Source: Carnegiea gigantea (lineage: Eukaryota; Streptophyta; Magnoliopsida; Caryophyllales; Cactaceae). From it: 64,000 nt of DNA. The DNA lies in contig JAKOGI010001982.1 of assembly GCA_029747015.1 (NCBI GenBank), forward strand, positions 62,001-126,000, written 5' to 3'. Position numbers and translations under genes: made by a program. The notes beneath the pieces were generated by a model, which was not told where the DNA came from, searched no databases, and saw only the letters and a program-made list of their open reading frames with translations. The first letter of the stretch is position 1; every line of letters starts with the position of its first letter. Positions 23,245 through 34,973 of this stretch are shown piece by piece.

Positions 23245-24546
23245 TGATGAAGTCCTCTATAGCCAAGACAAGAAAGAGGGTCCTAAGAGTCCTACAAGGT
23301 CCAATGCAAGTTCCAATGTCCAAGCAATGGTTCAAATATTAAAGGAGAACCAAACAGCAACATCTGGGTTAAACAACCAGAATTTTCCCGGTGTTGTTCA
23401 TCTCATTTCTTAACCTACATTGTGGTTTAATATTAATATTTTTGCATTTTTAGATTCCTTATGTTGTTAGCTTTTAGGTCCAAGCATTTAAAATCAATCA
23501 TGCACAGTCGAAGTCAAGAGATCAAGGCCTTTTGTTCAACCTACCAGTTTTGGTTTAAAACTGCACCGTAAAATATTTTAGTGGAAATCTTCTACTTAAA
23601 TATGATTTAACCTTGATTTCTTTGCAGGGGGTTTGTACACATCCTAAGGAGTCCCCCTATGGCCTGAAATGAAAATCATGCTCGCTTTCGATTGGTGGAA
23701 GCAAGGCCATAAAACCGGGTTAAAACTACCTTGTGAAGCCAGTTGAAGTACTACGTGTTTTTCCTTCTCCAAAGCGTTTCCTCAGCTCTCTCCTTGCTTT
23801 CTTGCTTCAATCACTAGTCAAGCAGCTAAGAAACAATATGATTTGCTACTGAAGAAGCCTCGAATCGTGTGAACTAATGAAAGCAAAAAGGAAGCAAAGG
23901 AACCTTGCAATCTGATTGGATAGTCGAAAAGAGAACCAGCTTTACGGCTACTTTTCTCCACATTTTGCTAATAAAGCTTCTAAATTAGCTTAATTATAAT
24001 GTATTAAAGTTAATTACATCATTTGTTTTGCCTTCCTTAGAAATTCGGTTGTAATTAGTTTAGTTTAAGCAAGCATGTAATCTAATTTTGTTCTAAGCGC
24101 ATGTAATTAGCTTGTAATCCGTTTCCTTCCTAGGCAGTGACCTCCACCAGCTAGCTTGGTTGTTTAGGTGCTTGCTAGGTCATGTACTAATGTTTACTAA
24201 TGGCCATTTTGTAAACACACTTGGACTTTGAGTGAAAACCAGAATAGAGAGCATTTAGCTTTCGTCCTTCTAAACACTTCACTTGCTTACCCTTAATTTG
24301 GTCGATTAAGGTGGTGATCAAGTAAGTCCTAAACCTTGATTAAGTGGTGATTCTGTATCTTAATCTTAGTTTAGGGACCCTAAGCTTATGTTTAGTGGTA
24401 TTTTTGTATCTAAACAAGAGCTTAGATTATCCTTCTTTCATTCATTCATTCACAGCGACACTTAAACTTCAGCTTGAATTCAGCTCGCTTTCTTTTAGCG
24501 TTTGAATTCAGTTTTGAGTTTTAGTGTTTCCCTATCAGATACATCA
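23245..24546 (+). repeat. 3' LTR of the Ty3 element
   Basis: Follows the purine tract at 23233-23244 and ends ACATCA before the target duplication CTTCC. Confidence 0.95.
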
Positions 24547-24551
24547 CTTCC

Positions 24552-25588
24552 AAACCATCAGTACGTAGATAATCATCAAAATCTTCATCAGGTTGCTTAA
24601 GATGCTTTGGATCCCATTCTTTAAATAATTCAAGGAGATTTTTTTTTCCTTTTTCTGATCAAAATTTTTCAGCTCCAACATCAAAGAGATAATCAGAAAT
24701 ATCTTCTGATACTACTCCTTCCACCTTCATGTAGTCTTTGAATTCATTATCATAGGCAGAAGGAGTGTTTCACAATGCATTAATGTTTTTCCTCATACGA
24801 TTAATGCCCAACAATGATGATAAATGTTGAAAAATCCAATGGCTCTTGATAAAGCAGGATCAGTAACTAGATGTACCGGATTTTCATGAATCCAATTTTG
24901 TCATTGATTATTGAGATCGTTGCAATCAATGATTTGGTCAAGATAATGGGCTGGTTTGGCTTTTCCATTTTCATATTCAATTAGAGTGCTATAAACTTCT
25001 AATGTTAGCCATCTGCGAACAAGAATTTTTGTTGGGCTTTCTGGAGATGTAAGAATCCAATTGTTCTTTTTGAACATGCATTGCTAGAATTTATTTAAGA
25101 TTGAGAAAAATGGGAATTTTGGATCTCGGATTTCTGTGAAGTAAAGTACCATCTCGTATTTCCAGGCTTTAAAAATAGGATCATTTGGAGATAATGAATT
25201 TGCTGGGAAACAAATACCACTAACTCCAGATCTGTTGGGAAAATAGATCGTTGTATCCAAGACTCCTAAATATCATAGGAATAATGATGATAAAAGTCGA
25301 TACAGGCTGCATACCACTCATTGAACTATTTTTCTTAAACATGAGAACTTATTTTTTTTTAGATATCATAAGGACACTGAAGGTAACTAATTTGTAACTC
25401 TAGAAGGGAAAATATTAGGCTATTAGGTAGACAGTAAAAAGTAGACGGAAACGTGATCCACTTTTTGTATGAAATTTCAGGTTATCAATAAGGACTTTAC
25501 CAGAAGGCGTAACCCGTTCTAGTAGAAATGGCATTTCATTAAGGATTTCCTCCTTTTCTGGCAGGTGGTCGGCTTTGATGATCACCAT
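24552..25588 (-). pseudogene. M1 ORF3, transactivator-position protein of unknown function
   Basis: The ATG at 25588 starts MVIIKADHLPEKEEIL, in a different frame from and overlapping the end of RNase H. The ORF is broken by stops, then interrupted by the Ty3 element; its last 17 codons are at 17423-17374. Total length is about 360 residues, near the size of caulimovirid transactivator/inclusion proteins, which occupy this genome position in cavemo- and solendoviruses. I see no motif that proves that identity. M2 (47866-46802) and P1 (42880-43640) carry homologous sequence. Confidence 0.5.
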
Positions 25589-25589
25589 T

Positions 25590-26150
25590 GATGAGTTCTC
25601 AAGTAAACTGTCTGTCAAAGAGTACTTCGACTCCTGTATATGTTCAATAGAGAAGAAAAACTGATTAAGCCATAATTACCAATGCAGGAGTCGCCCTTGT
25701 GCTTGCATATTTGATAAATTCTTTTTTATAAAACCAAGTATTCCTTTACAATCATTTCGAATAAGAAAAGGCTTTGGGGCTAAAAAGATTAAGAAATTTT
25801 TAATTTCCCTTATGACTGCAAGGATTTTTTTTTTCATTGTAGGATAGTTGCATTCTGCCTTATTAAAACTTCCACTGTAATATTTGCAGAGTTTTTCTCC
25901 TTCTTTGATTTTGAGTACCACACTCCACTGCTCATTGCTTGCATTTGTTTCAAAAACTAAATCATCTCCTTTGTTAGGCAAATTAAGCACAGGAAGATTT
26001 TTACACATCTTTTTGAAGTTTTGAACAATCTTTGTGTCATTAGTGGTCCATATCCAACTTATTTCTTTCTTCAGTTTCTGCTATAATAGCTTTCTTAATT
26101 TGGCTAAATTTTTAATAAGTAAGGCATCCGAGAAATCTTTCTAGCGGCTT
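25590..26150 (-). pseudogene. M1 RNase H domain
   Basis: An open frame from 26008 to 25676, with continuation to about 25590 after a TAA. It contains LVFETNASN near 25945, where caulimovirid RNase H has Glu-Thr-Asp; the catalytic Asp reads Asn here and also in M2. YYSGSFNKAE and the KPFLIRNDCKGI block follow. Part of the ORF2 polyprotein. Confidence 0.75.
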
Positions 26151-26199
26151 CCTATCTTTAATATTTTAGGAAAATTTTCTATTTTTTCTAGAATGTACC

Positions 26200-27000
26200 T
26201 TTGTAGGATGATTTGCCCAGCTTTTATCTCTAGACCTAAAAACTCAATTTCTTACTCAGCATAAATGCATTTGTTCTTACCAAGTATAATGCCATGATCA
26301 ATATATCTTTAGGTGACAGCCAAGACATCATCTTTATGTTACTCCATGGTTTTGGAAAAGATAAGGATATCACCAATGTAAACTAGACAACAGTGATTAA
26401 GGTCTTTGAAGATGTTATCCATTCTTCTCTGGAATATTTGGAGTGCATTTTTAAGACCAAAGGGCGTTACTATCCATTCGCAATGACCTCCTGGGGCACT
26501 AAATGTAGTTAAAGGAATACTTTCCTCATCCATTTTTATCTGCCAATAACTGCTTTTGCAATCCATTTTCAAGAACCAAGAGGCTCCTTGAATTCTGTTA
26601 AAAAGGACTGTTTGTTAGAAATATAGTAACCATCAAAGACAGTGTTATCATTAAGTTTTTTTATAATTGATTACCATTCCAACTTTTCTTCTTTTTTCTT
26701 CAGCATTATTTCTTATCATGAAAGCGGGACTAGTGTAAGGACTCTTACTGTTTCTAATCAATCCTTTATCCAGAAGTTCCTTGATTTGCTTATTAAACTC
26801 TTGGATGTTCTCGTGTGTATACACCATTTGTTTAACCCGAATGATGGTATTGGGATTTAATAGAGTGATTTTAGCAAATGATCTATCTTTATCCCAAAAT
26901 TTTAGAGTATTGTTAGAGTAGAGTTCTTTACATAATTTTTCCTGTTGTTCCACAATTTGCTCTTTAACAAATAACTCAAGTAATGAGATTGTCAGTGCTA
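26200..27000 (-). pseudogene. M1 reverse transcriptase domain
   Basis: Open pieces 26953-26651 and 26572-26339. KGLIRNSKSPYTSPAFMI and GMVINYKK form the finger blocks, MDCKSSYWQIKMDE is the palm Asp block, and the catalytic loop reads YIGDILIFS at 26370, with Gly replacing the first catalytic Asp. Inactive on that ground alone, besides frame breaks. Confidence 0.8.
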
Positions 27001-27007
27001 TTTCTTG

Positions 27008-27866
27008 TTATGCAGGCATTACCTTCTCACCACGCTGGCTGTGTATAAACTCAATTTTTTGATGAGTGTAAGCCTTATTTAATTTTTCAATAGGGACTGA
27101 GTGACCATTAATTATAAATATTATTTGGTTTATAGTTTGGGTGCATGGAGAATATAATCTTTGGAAATTATTTTCAATAATCATATTATAAGAGGGTTGA
27201 TCAGTAGCCCATAGAATTGTCATAATGTATTGAACTCCTCCTAATTCTATGGATAACCCTTCTATGGCTTCATTGTGGCTCATAACACTATTATCAGCTA
27301 TCCTTACTTGTAAAGGATTTCTAGCTCTTTTGCACATAAAATCAGGAAATAATGATCTTTTTCCAGAGCATACGGAACAACACTATCTATGCAAGCACAC
27401 AGTCCATATTTATTATATCCCTCTAAACATACTTTATTGGGATATAGATGCTATTAGGGTTTGTACTAGTAGCTTCAGAGCATATTTCCATAGTCATGTT
27501 TTTGACTAATTCATCCTCATAGATGGGCTCACTAATAGTTCTAGTTTTGTACCAAATGACTTTTCTATCTAGACTCATAATTCGATCTGCACTGAATCTT
27601 ACAGCCTCAAAACTCATTCTACTCATTTCACTGGTCATGCTAATTGTATCATCTTCCTTAAACTCTTCTTTAGCAGATGAAGATCCTTCTCCCCATTCTG
27701 ATGTTATACTCGTACTTCATAATAATTGAGGTCTAATGGTGATTTTACCTTCCTCATCAATCTTTATTATATTTTTCTTATTGATCTTTGTATGATTGAC
27801 AAAGTTAGACATCCATGAACAGTCAATTTTTATTTCTTCAGGATGGGACTTAATCCTTTGGATCTT
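27008..27866 (-). pseudogene. M1 ORF2 N-terminus and aspartic protease
   Basis: The piece 27638-27423 holds the linker (MSRMSFEAVRF) and NSIYIPIKYV leading to the protease. The Asp-Ser-Gly region near 27400 is frameshifted. The piece 27337-27008 holds the protease C-terminal half (MSHNEAIEGLSIELGGVQYIM). The start follows the stop conserved at the end of ORF1. Confidence 0.7.
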
Positions 27867-27913
27867 TTACATGGGGCAGGACTTTCAAATTTCTCTACTT
27901 CTATCATTGTTAC

Positions 27914-29292
27914 TATTGACCCAATTAATGTATAAGGTTTCAATGATGACAATCCAAATGACCTCGTCAATATGCTTTGAGTTATCTGTTGTGCTTGAGT
28001 TGTATGCTAAGACAGGATCCGAAAAATACATGGGGCAGTTCGAATGAGCATAGAGCATCAAAGTTGATAACATGCGCAAGAATCTGAGAACACTCCCTCA
28101 AAATAGTTCTGGGAGTGGAAGCATGGACCTGTGCAAGAAGTCTAGCTAATAACAAGAGTCTTAGGCTTAGCATTTGTTTTATTTTTTTAAGATTCTTGTT
28201 AATATGCCAATTAGAAGGTTTCTGATTTAGCGTTCACTTTGAAAGGTTTTTGATGACTCAGAACATGGTCTCAGAACAGGTCCAAGAGGCCAGGTCTGCA
28301 ATGTTTTGAGGTAGATTTTTGATGACTCAGAATACTGTCTCAGAACAGGTCCAAGATGCTAGCTCTGTAGTGTTTTAAGGCTGAGAATAAAATTCAAATT
28401 TCAATGTTTTTCTTAAAAGGATTTTGGACTGACGTTTTTCAGAAAATAATTGGAATTAATTTATGTCAGTCAAAATCTAAAGCTATTTCTTCCCTTGGTT
28501 AAGAGATAAAATATTTTTCAAATATTTGGTGAGATTTAATTCTATCTTAAAGAAAAAATATCTTCCCTAAATATTTGATCTTATCTCCTAAGAAAAAATA
28601 TATCTTCCAAATATTTGATCATATCCTATAAAGAAGATTAGTAATTATTCCACTATTTAAAGCGGCCAATTCCCTCAACTTTTCTCAGCGTTTTTCATGA
28701 TTTTCAAGTGCTAAAATTACTTTTCTGAGTCTGAATTTTTCTGTGATAAAAACCTTCAAAAAGAGTGCTTAATCGAGTCTTCATTATTGGCATAATAGGA
28801 GTTGTATTGTACCTTGTACTCAGCTTATTTAGAAGCATTCAAGTAAGGTGTTCTTTATCTCTTTTCCATCATCGTGATAAGAGGTTGTCCAAGTCTTGGT
28901 AGACGGTGGATGTTGTGTCCGTAGGGGAGATGTGGACGTTGTGTCCGTGAGTATTTGTCCAAGTCTTGGGAGACTTTGGCTGTGTGTTTGTAACGAGAGT
29001 CTTAGGTAGACTAAGTCACGTATGTTACGGTTGTAATGTGTTCGGCCTGTTTAGTGAAAGTGTTGCTGAAATCCTACAGTGGTAGGTCGTGGTTTTTACA
29101 CCTCAGTTGGGCTAGAGGTGGTTTTTCACGTAAAAATATTGTGTCTTCTTTATTGTTTCCGCAATTATATTTGTTTCTGTTTTACTGCAAACATGCATTC
29201 CAAACAGTTCTGATGAGTGTTTTAAGTAAACCGAAAAAACTGGTAGACACAATTCGCCCCCTTCTTGTGTCCTTGTGTGTGTAAATCTAACA
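27914..29292 (+). repeat. 5' LTR of copia element 1
   Basis: Starts TATTGACCCA (the 3' LTR keeps TGTTGACCCA) and ends TCTAACA. Confidence 0.95.
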
Positions 29293-29294
29293 AG

Positions 29295-29306
29295 TGGTAT
29301 CAGAGC
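29295..29306 (+). other. copia element 1 primer binding site
   Basis: TGGTATCAGAGC, complementary to initiator tRNA-Met, two bases after the LTR. Confidence 0.9.
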
Positions 29307-29350
29307 AGAGTTGTCACACCTAGGCTAACACTCTGAGAGATCCTAAAAAG

Positions 29351-31230
29351 ATGAGTGCACCATAAGGAATCTTAGAGGGTCAATCCGTGACTCGACCACC
29401 GTGCTTTAATGGGCAACATTACAATTGGTGGAAAAACCGCATGGAAAATTACATTCAAGCTGATGATTATGAGCTGTCGATGATCATCGAGAATGGTCCT
29501 TACATTCCAATGAAAACCACAGAAGATGGCAAAACAGTTCCGAAGAAGTCAAATGAGTTTGACTCAGATGACTCCAAGAAACTAGAGAAAAATGCAAGGG
29601 CCAAGAAATTGCTATACTTTGGCCTTGGACCAGACGAGTACATTCATATCTCAGAGTGTGAATCGGCAAAGGAGATACGGAATGCTCTTCACGTGGCTCA
29701 TGATGGAACCAACCAAGTCAAACAGTCCAGGATTGAGCTGCTGATGAGAAAGTATGAACTGTTCGAAATGCGTGACAAAAAGACGGTGATGGATACGTAT
29801 GCACATTTTACCCACATCACTAATGAGTTGAAATCCTTGGGAAAATCCTCTACCATCAAGGAATTAGTAAGGAAGATCCTACGGTTTTTGCCTCATTCGC
29901 GGGAAACGAAAGTCATAGCCATCCAAGAAGCAAAGAAGATGGACGAAATCTCTTTGGATGAGCTCACTAGGAACCTTCAAACTTACGAGTTGAGGAAAAT
30001 CTCCCATATGAAAGAGGAAATAAAGAAAGATCGAGGCCTTGCCCTAAAGGCCATAAGAAGTGATGATTCGGACTTGAATAAGGAAGAAATGGCCTTGGTA
30101 ACTCATAAGTTCAAGAAAATCTTCAAGAAGGTTCGAAAGGGCATCAAGAAGGGGAGTACCAGCAAAGCGAGGAACAGTGACCAAGACCAAGCCTCTGGGT
30201 GTTTCAGATGTGGAAAGCACAACCACATTGTAAAATATTGCCTTATGCAGAAGGAAGAACAGGCGTCAGAACAGTTCCAAAACCGTGGAAAGAAGCCACA
30301 GCTTAGTAGTTCTGCCAAGCGGTTCACTAAACCTATGGTGGCAGCATGGGGTGATACTTCAGAAGAAGGGGATAGCTCCCAAGACGAAGCTGCTATACTG
30401 GCGCTCATGGCCAGAAGCGAATCCAAAGCTGACTCAGAATCAGACGAGAGCATGTCCCAATTCAAGGAAAAGGTACGTGGTTTTAACAAAGCAAAAATTT
30501 TGAAATTATTGTTTTCCTTAATGGATGAATGTGAGGCAATAAGTACTAAGAATTGTATACTTAAAGATACTTGTTCCAAGTTAAAAAGGGATGTCCGAAT
30601 GCTTGAAAAAACCATACAAGAACTTAAGCAAGCAAATGAGATTTCACGTCTAAACAAGATAAAAAATCTTTTTCCTTAAGCAGGGACGCTGACATGCTAA
30701 AACAACTAATGAACAAGAGAGAAGAAGTGTTTAACACTGATCTCTCAAAGCTAGAAGAAGAGTCCCGAGGATAGGAACCTAAGATAGAATTATTGGTGAG
30801 TGAAAACAATAAGTTGCTTGAAAAGGTTCATAAAGTTGAATCTGACCTTGTTCAGAATAGGCACAGAAATAGTTCCTCAGAAACACTCAGGATAGAAGCC
30901 CTGATAAATGAAAATAGTCAGTTGCTTGAAAAACTCCATAAGGCCAAATCTGGCCTTATTCAGAACACGCGCTGGAACAGTTCCTCAAAAGCACTTAATT
31001 GGTTAAACACTCACCATGGTCATAATAAAAAGGGGCTAGAATTTGTGAGTAGGCGTGTCACTAAACCAGCAAACAAAAAATATGTTGGACTTCCAGAAAA
31101 TATAATCTGTTTTCATTGTGGTAAGACTGGTCATTATTGATATGCTTGCTCCTTGAGAAAAAGGGCCGTAGAGAAAAACTCAGTGTATGTTAAGTAAATA
31201 TGGATTAGAAAAGATGAGTTAATCTCCATC
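29351..31230 (+). pseudogene. gag: copia 1 gag
   Basis: The ATG at 29351 is followed by TAA at 29363 where element 2 has CAA. The open part 29387-30679 begins TRPPCFNGQHYNWWKNRM, the copia gag N-terminal block, with capsid helices through NLQTYELR and a first CCHC knuckle CFRCGKHNHIVKYC at 30201. A long coiled-coil tail follows, with a frameshift near 30660 and a TAG near 30773. A second knuckle, CFHCGKTGHY, is at 31108 and ends in TGA at 31138. The long coiled-coil gag tail is usual in SIRE-type elements. Confidence 0.9.
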
Positions 31231-31259
31231 TCAATGAAAACAGGACCCAAGTGGATCTG

Positions 31260-32776
31260 GGTTCCCAAAACTAACACTTAGTTGTTTTGCAGGCTAAAGT
31301 GAGAGGAGGCAACCAACTATGGCTCTTGAATAGTGGTTGCTCGAGGCACATGGCAGGAGATAGATCAAACTTCCTCTCACTTACAGCTTTTGATGGAGGG
31401 AGAGTGGCATTTGGCATTGGTAAGTCTGGGAAAATTGTCAGTGTAGGTAAGATAGGTAAATCACTCTCTCACTCTATTGATAATGTGTACTTAGTTGATG
31501 GGTTACAACATAATTTGCTAAGTGTGTCTCAATTGTGTGATAGAGGTAACCACGTTGAGTTTTCTTCAGATCAGTGCTTGATTACCAATGTCAATTCTGT
31601 TAGTGTTGTGTTGAGGGGGAAGTGACACAACAATGTGTATAAAGTGTGTGTTCTTTTACTTCCCCAAAATCATTTGACTTGTTTAAGTGCTCTTATGGAG
31701 ATGTTATGCTTTGGCACAAGAGGCTAGGTCATACAAGCCTGTCTCTTTTGAATAAACATGTTTCTAAAGACCTAGTAGTCGGACTACCTTCCATCAAGTA
31801 CAATGATGACAAGGTGTGCAACGCTTATGCTAGAGGAAAACAGGTTAGGACTTCTTTCAAGTCAAAGAAATGTGTTAGCACTTCCCGACCTCTTAAACTA
31901 CTACATGTTGATTTATGTGGTCCTATAAGGATCACAAGTAGAGGTGGCAAGAGGTATGTGTTTGTTATAGTGGATGATTACTTTCATTTCACTTGGACCT
32001 TATTTTTGGCATTGAAAGATGAATCATTTGAGAAGTTTCTTGTGCTTCTCAAGAAAATTGAAAAGAGAGTAGGACACTCATTGGTAAGTCTTAGGTCTGA
32101 CCATGGCAAAGAATTTGAAAACTCGAGCTTCATTGATTATTATAATGAACACGGTGTAGATCACAATTTTTCTGCCCTTAGAACACCCCAACGGAATGGG
32201 GTGGTAGAACATAAAAATCGTACTCTAAAAGACATGACTAGGACTATGCTGGCCGCTAGTAGTCTTCCCAAAAACTTTTGGGCAGAAGCATTAAACACAT
32301 CGTGCTACATTATTAATAGATGCATGATCAGACCCATGCTTAATAAGACTCCTTATGAACTTTTTAAGAGACGAAAACCCAATATTATACACCTAAGGGT
32401 GTTTGGTTGCAAATGCTATGTGCACAATAATAGGAAAGAACCTTTGGGAGAGTTTGACACTAGAAGTGATGAAGCCATATTCTTAGGGTATTCCTCATAC
32501 AGTAAGGCATACAAAGTATTTAACAAAAGAACCTTGTGTGTTGAGGAGAGTGTGCATGTATTGTTTGATGAAACTAACTCCATGATTGAGCGTGATATGC
32601 AGGATGAAGAGTTCGAACTTGGTCTTATAAGAAAAGGCCTCACGCTCACTCAAAACTCCATGGTGGATAACAGTAAGTCTCCTGAAGGTGAAACTAGTCC
32701 TGGATCTGAAAATATGGATGATGGGCAGGGATCAAGCCAGTCAGGGGGAAGCTTTGCTGAACTTGATTTGGGATAG
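31260..32776 (+). pseudogene. pol: copia 1 protease and integrase
   Basis: The protease block reads LLNSGCSRHMAGD at 31325: the catalytic Asp of DSGC is Asn, so the protease is dead. A TGA follows at 31622-31624. Integrase: MLWHKRLGH at 31700 with CNAYARGKQ, where the second Cys of the zinc site is Tyr. The core runs HVDLCGP, LRSDHGKEFEN and NGVVEHKNRTL, all three acidic catalytic residues retained, from 31905 to 32230. The integrase frame is open to 32774. Confidence 0.9.
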
Positions 32777-34020
32777 AACCGACCAACTCAACCTATTCCT
32801 TTCCGAACAGTTATGGGAATAGGCTCCAGAACAGATCCAGAACCTATTTCATCAAGTGCTTAGGAAAGATTGAAAAACATGTTTGTAGATTCATTTGCTC
32901 CACAACCTTGGAAGCGCCAGAGCTCACACCCTCTCGACCAGATTATATCTGATATTAATACAGGGGTGTAAACTAGATCTAAAGTTAGAAACTTTTGTGC
33001 TTTCTATGCCTTCTTATCGAACATTGAGCCAAAGAATGTTCATGAAGCTCTTGCAGATTCTGACTGGGTTACTACCATATAAGAAGAGCTTCATCAGTTT
33101 AAAAGGAACAAAGTTTGGCACCTTGAACCACGACCTAAAGACAGATCGATAATTGGTACCAAGTGGGTGTTCAAGAACAAATTGGATAAGTTCGGAGCAA
33201 TCACTTGGAACAAGGCCAGGTTGGTGGTTCAGGGCTGTAACTAAGAGGAAGGGATTGATTATGAGGAAACATTTACACCTATTGCGAGGATCGAGGCTAT
33301 CCGGATCTTGGTGGCCTTTGCAGCCCACATGGAGTTCAAGTTATACCAAATGGATGTCAAAAGTGCATTCCTTAATGGATACCTTAAGGAAGAGGTTTTT
33401 GTAAGCCAACCCCCTGACTTTGAAAATCATGATTTCCCTAACCATGTGTTTAAACTTGATAAAGCTCTTTATGGTTTAAAACAAGCTCCTAGAGCTTGGT
33501 ATGAATGCTTGTCACAATTTTTAATTGATAATGGTTTTCAAAGGGGCAAGGTAGATAATACCTTGTTTCTCAAATCAAAGGGGGAACATTTGTTGATTGT
33601 CCAAGTACATGTCGATGACATTATATTTGGTGCAACCGACAATGGTTTATGTGATGAATTTTAAGATTTGATGAGGAGTGAGTTTGAGATGAGCATGATG
33701 GGCGAGCTTAATTTTTTCTTAGGCTTACAAATCAAGCAAACCTCAAACGGAACTGTGATACATCAACAAAAATATGTTAAAGAGTTACTTAAGCGATCTG
33801 GAATGGAATCAGCTAAGCCCATAGACACACCCATCTCTCCTTCAACCAGGTTGGTTGTGAATGATAGGAGCCCTTCAATTGAGGAGAAATCCTATAGGGG
33901 CATGATAGGGTCGCTTCTATACCTAGCAGCTAGTAGACCTGACATTGTTTTCAGTGCTGGTTTGTGTGTCCGTTTTCAGTCAAATCCTAAAGAAACACAT
34001 TTGAAAGCTATAAAATGAAT
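32777..34020 (+). pseudogene. pol: copia 1 reverse transcriptase
   Basis: The N-terminal part is in shifted frames at 32895-33310. The open frame 33308-33664 contains [22 protein letters not shown] and [13 protein letters not shown]. The catalytic loop reads [10 protein letters not shown] at 33610, with His replacing Tyr but both Asp retained. A TAA at 33662 separates it from MSMMGELNFFLGLQIKQ at 33690-34018. Confidence 0.9.
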
Positions 34021-34555
34021 TTTGAGATATTCGAAATACACCTCGGACTTAGCTTTATAGTATCCTCGAGGGTGCAATTTTAATCTCATTGGGTATGCGG
34101 TTGCTGATTATGATGCATTCTTGGTTGATAGAAAAAGCACCTCAGGTATGGCTCATTTTCTTGGACCCTATTTGGTCTCTTGGGCAACTAAGAAACAACA
34201 CTCCGTTGCCATGTCTGCAGCAGAAGCCGAGTATGTGGCAACTGCTTCTTGTTGTGCTCAACAGTTGTGGATACGACAGCAATTCAAGGACTTTTGTGTT
34301 GACACTAGATGCATTCCTTTTTTGTATGATAACACAAGTGCAATTGACATTGCCAAAAACCTTGTCAACATAAAAGAATTAAGCATATTGACATACGTCA
34401 TCATTTTTTGAGAAACAATATTGAAAAGGACTTAATTTCAATGAATTTTTGTGCCACTAATAGACAAATTGCTGATATATCTACCAAGGCACTAAGTGAA
34501 GAGCAGTTTGAGAGGAATAGACTTGAATTGGGTTTAATTAAGAAGACTTAAGCAT
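34021..34555 (+). pseudogene. pol: copia 1 RNase H
   Basis: DRKSTSGMAHFLG and AMSAAEAEYVATASC at 34121-34260 are the copia RNase H blocks. The C-terminus continues with shifted frame to about 34550 (HALSEEQFERNR-like sequence). Confidence 0.85.
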
Positions 34556-34973
34556 GCTTGTTTTTACCCCAATTATTGACTAGTGAAGGGTTTTTAGGCC
34601 AAATAAATTATTGGAATGGATGCATTTAATTTTTGTGCTTTTACTGGCATATGCGTGAAATGTAATATGTTGACACTCGTTGAGGTCTAATGATATTGCC
34701 CTTATTGTCCTGAGACACCGAACATTTAGCAGTTAGAACAAGGTGAAGGAACAGACCCAACCACTATTTGTAAATTCACCAGACAAGTGGCGCGGTAGCA
34801 AGGTAAGTAGAAATTAAAATTTTCATTTAAAGCCTATCCGCCTACTTCCTCCCCTGCATTCTCTCTCCAAACTGGACATCTTCCTCTTCTCTTCCCTTCG
34901 CATGATCGGCAATCGCTATCTCTCTTCCTTTTCCAAATCCTAAACCCTAAAATCTTTCTTCCCAAACTTTCCA

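Larger units (their letters stand above)
17424..24546 (+). mobile_element. complete but defective Ty3 LTR retrotransposon
   Basis: LTRs of 1302 bp each (17424-18725 and 23245-24546), tRNA-Met primer site at 18730, polypurine tract AACAAGGGGAGGA just before the 3' LTR, and 5-bp target duplication CTTCC (17419-17423 and 24547-24551). It is inserted into ORF3 of copy M1; the empty site is visible in M2 near 46852. Domain order gag, protease, RT, RNase H, integrase defines Ty3. The integrase C-terminus, with ERFPSKRKNKLMPRADGPFKV-like sequence, resembles chromovirus-type elements, but no chromodomain was seen. LTRs differ at roughly one base in ten over the first 300 bases by eye, so it is old. 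Confidence 0.95.

Noticed and set aside
29387..30679. Long 430-residue ORF as an intact host gene
   Set aside because: It is copia gag, with the usual N-terminal block and CCHC knuckle, inside a complete element.
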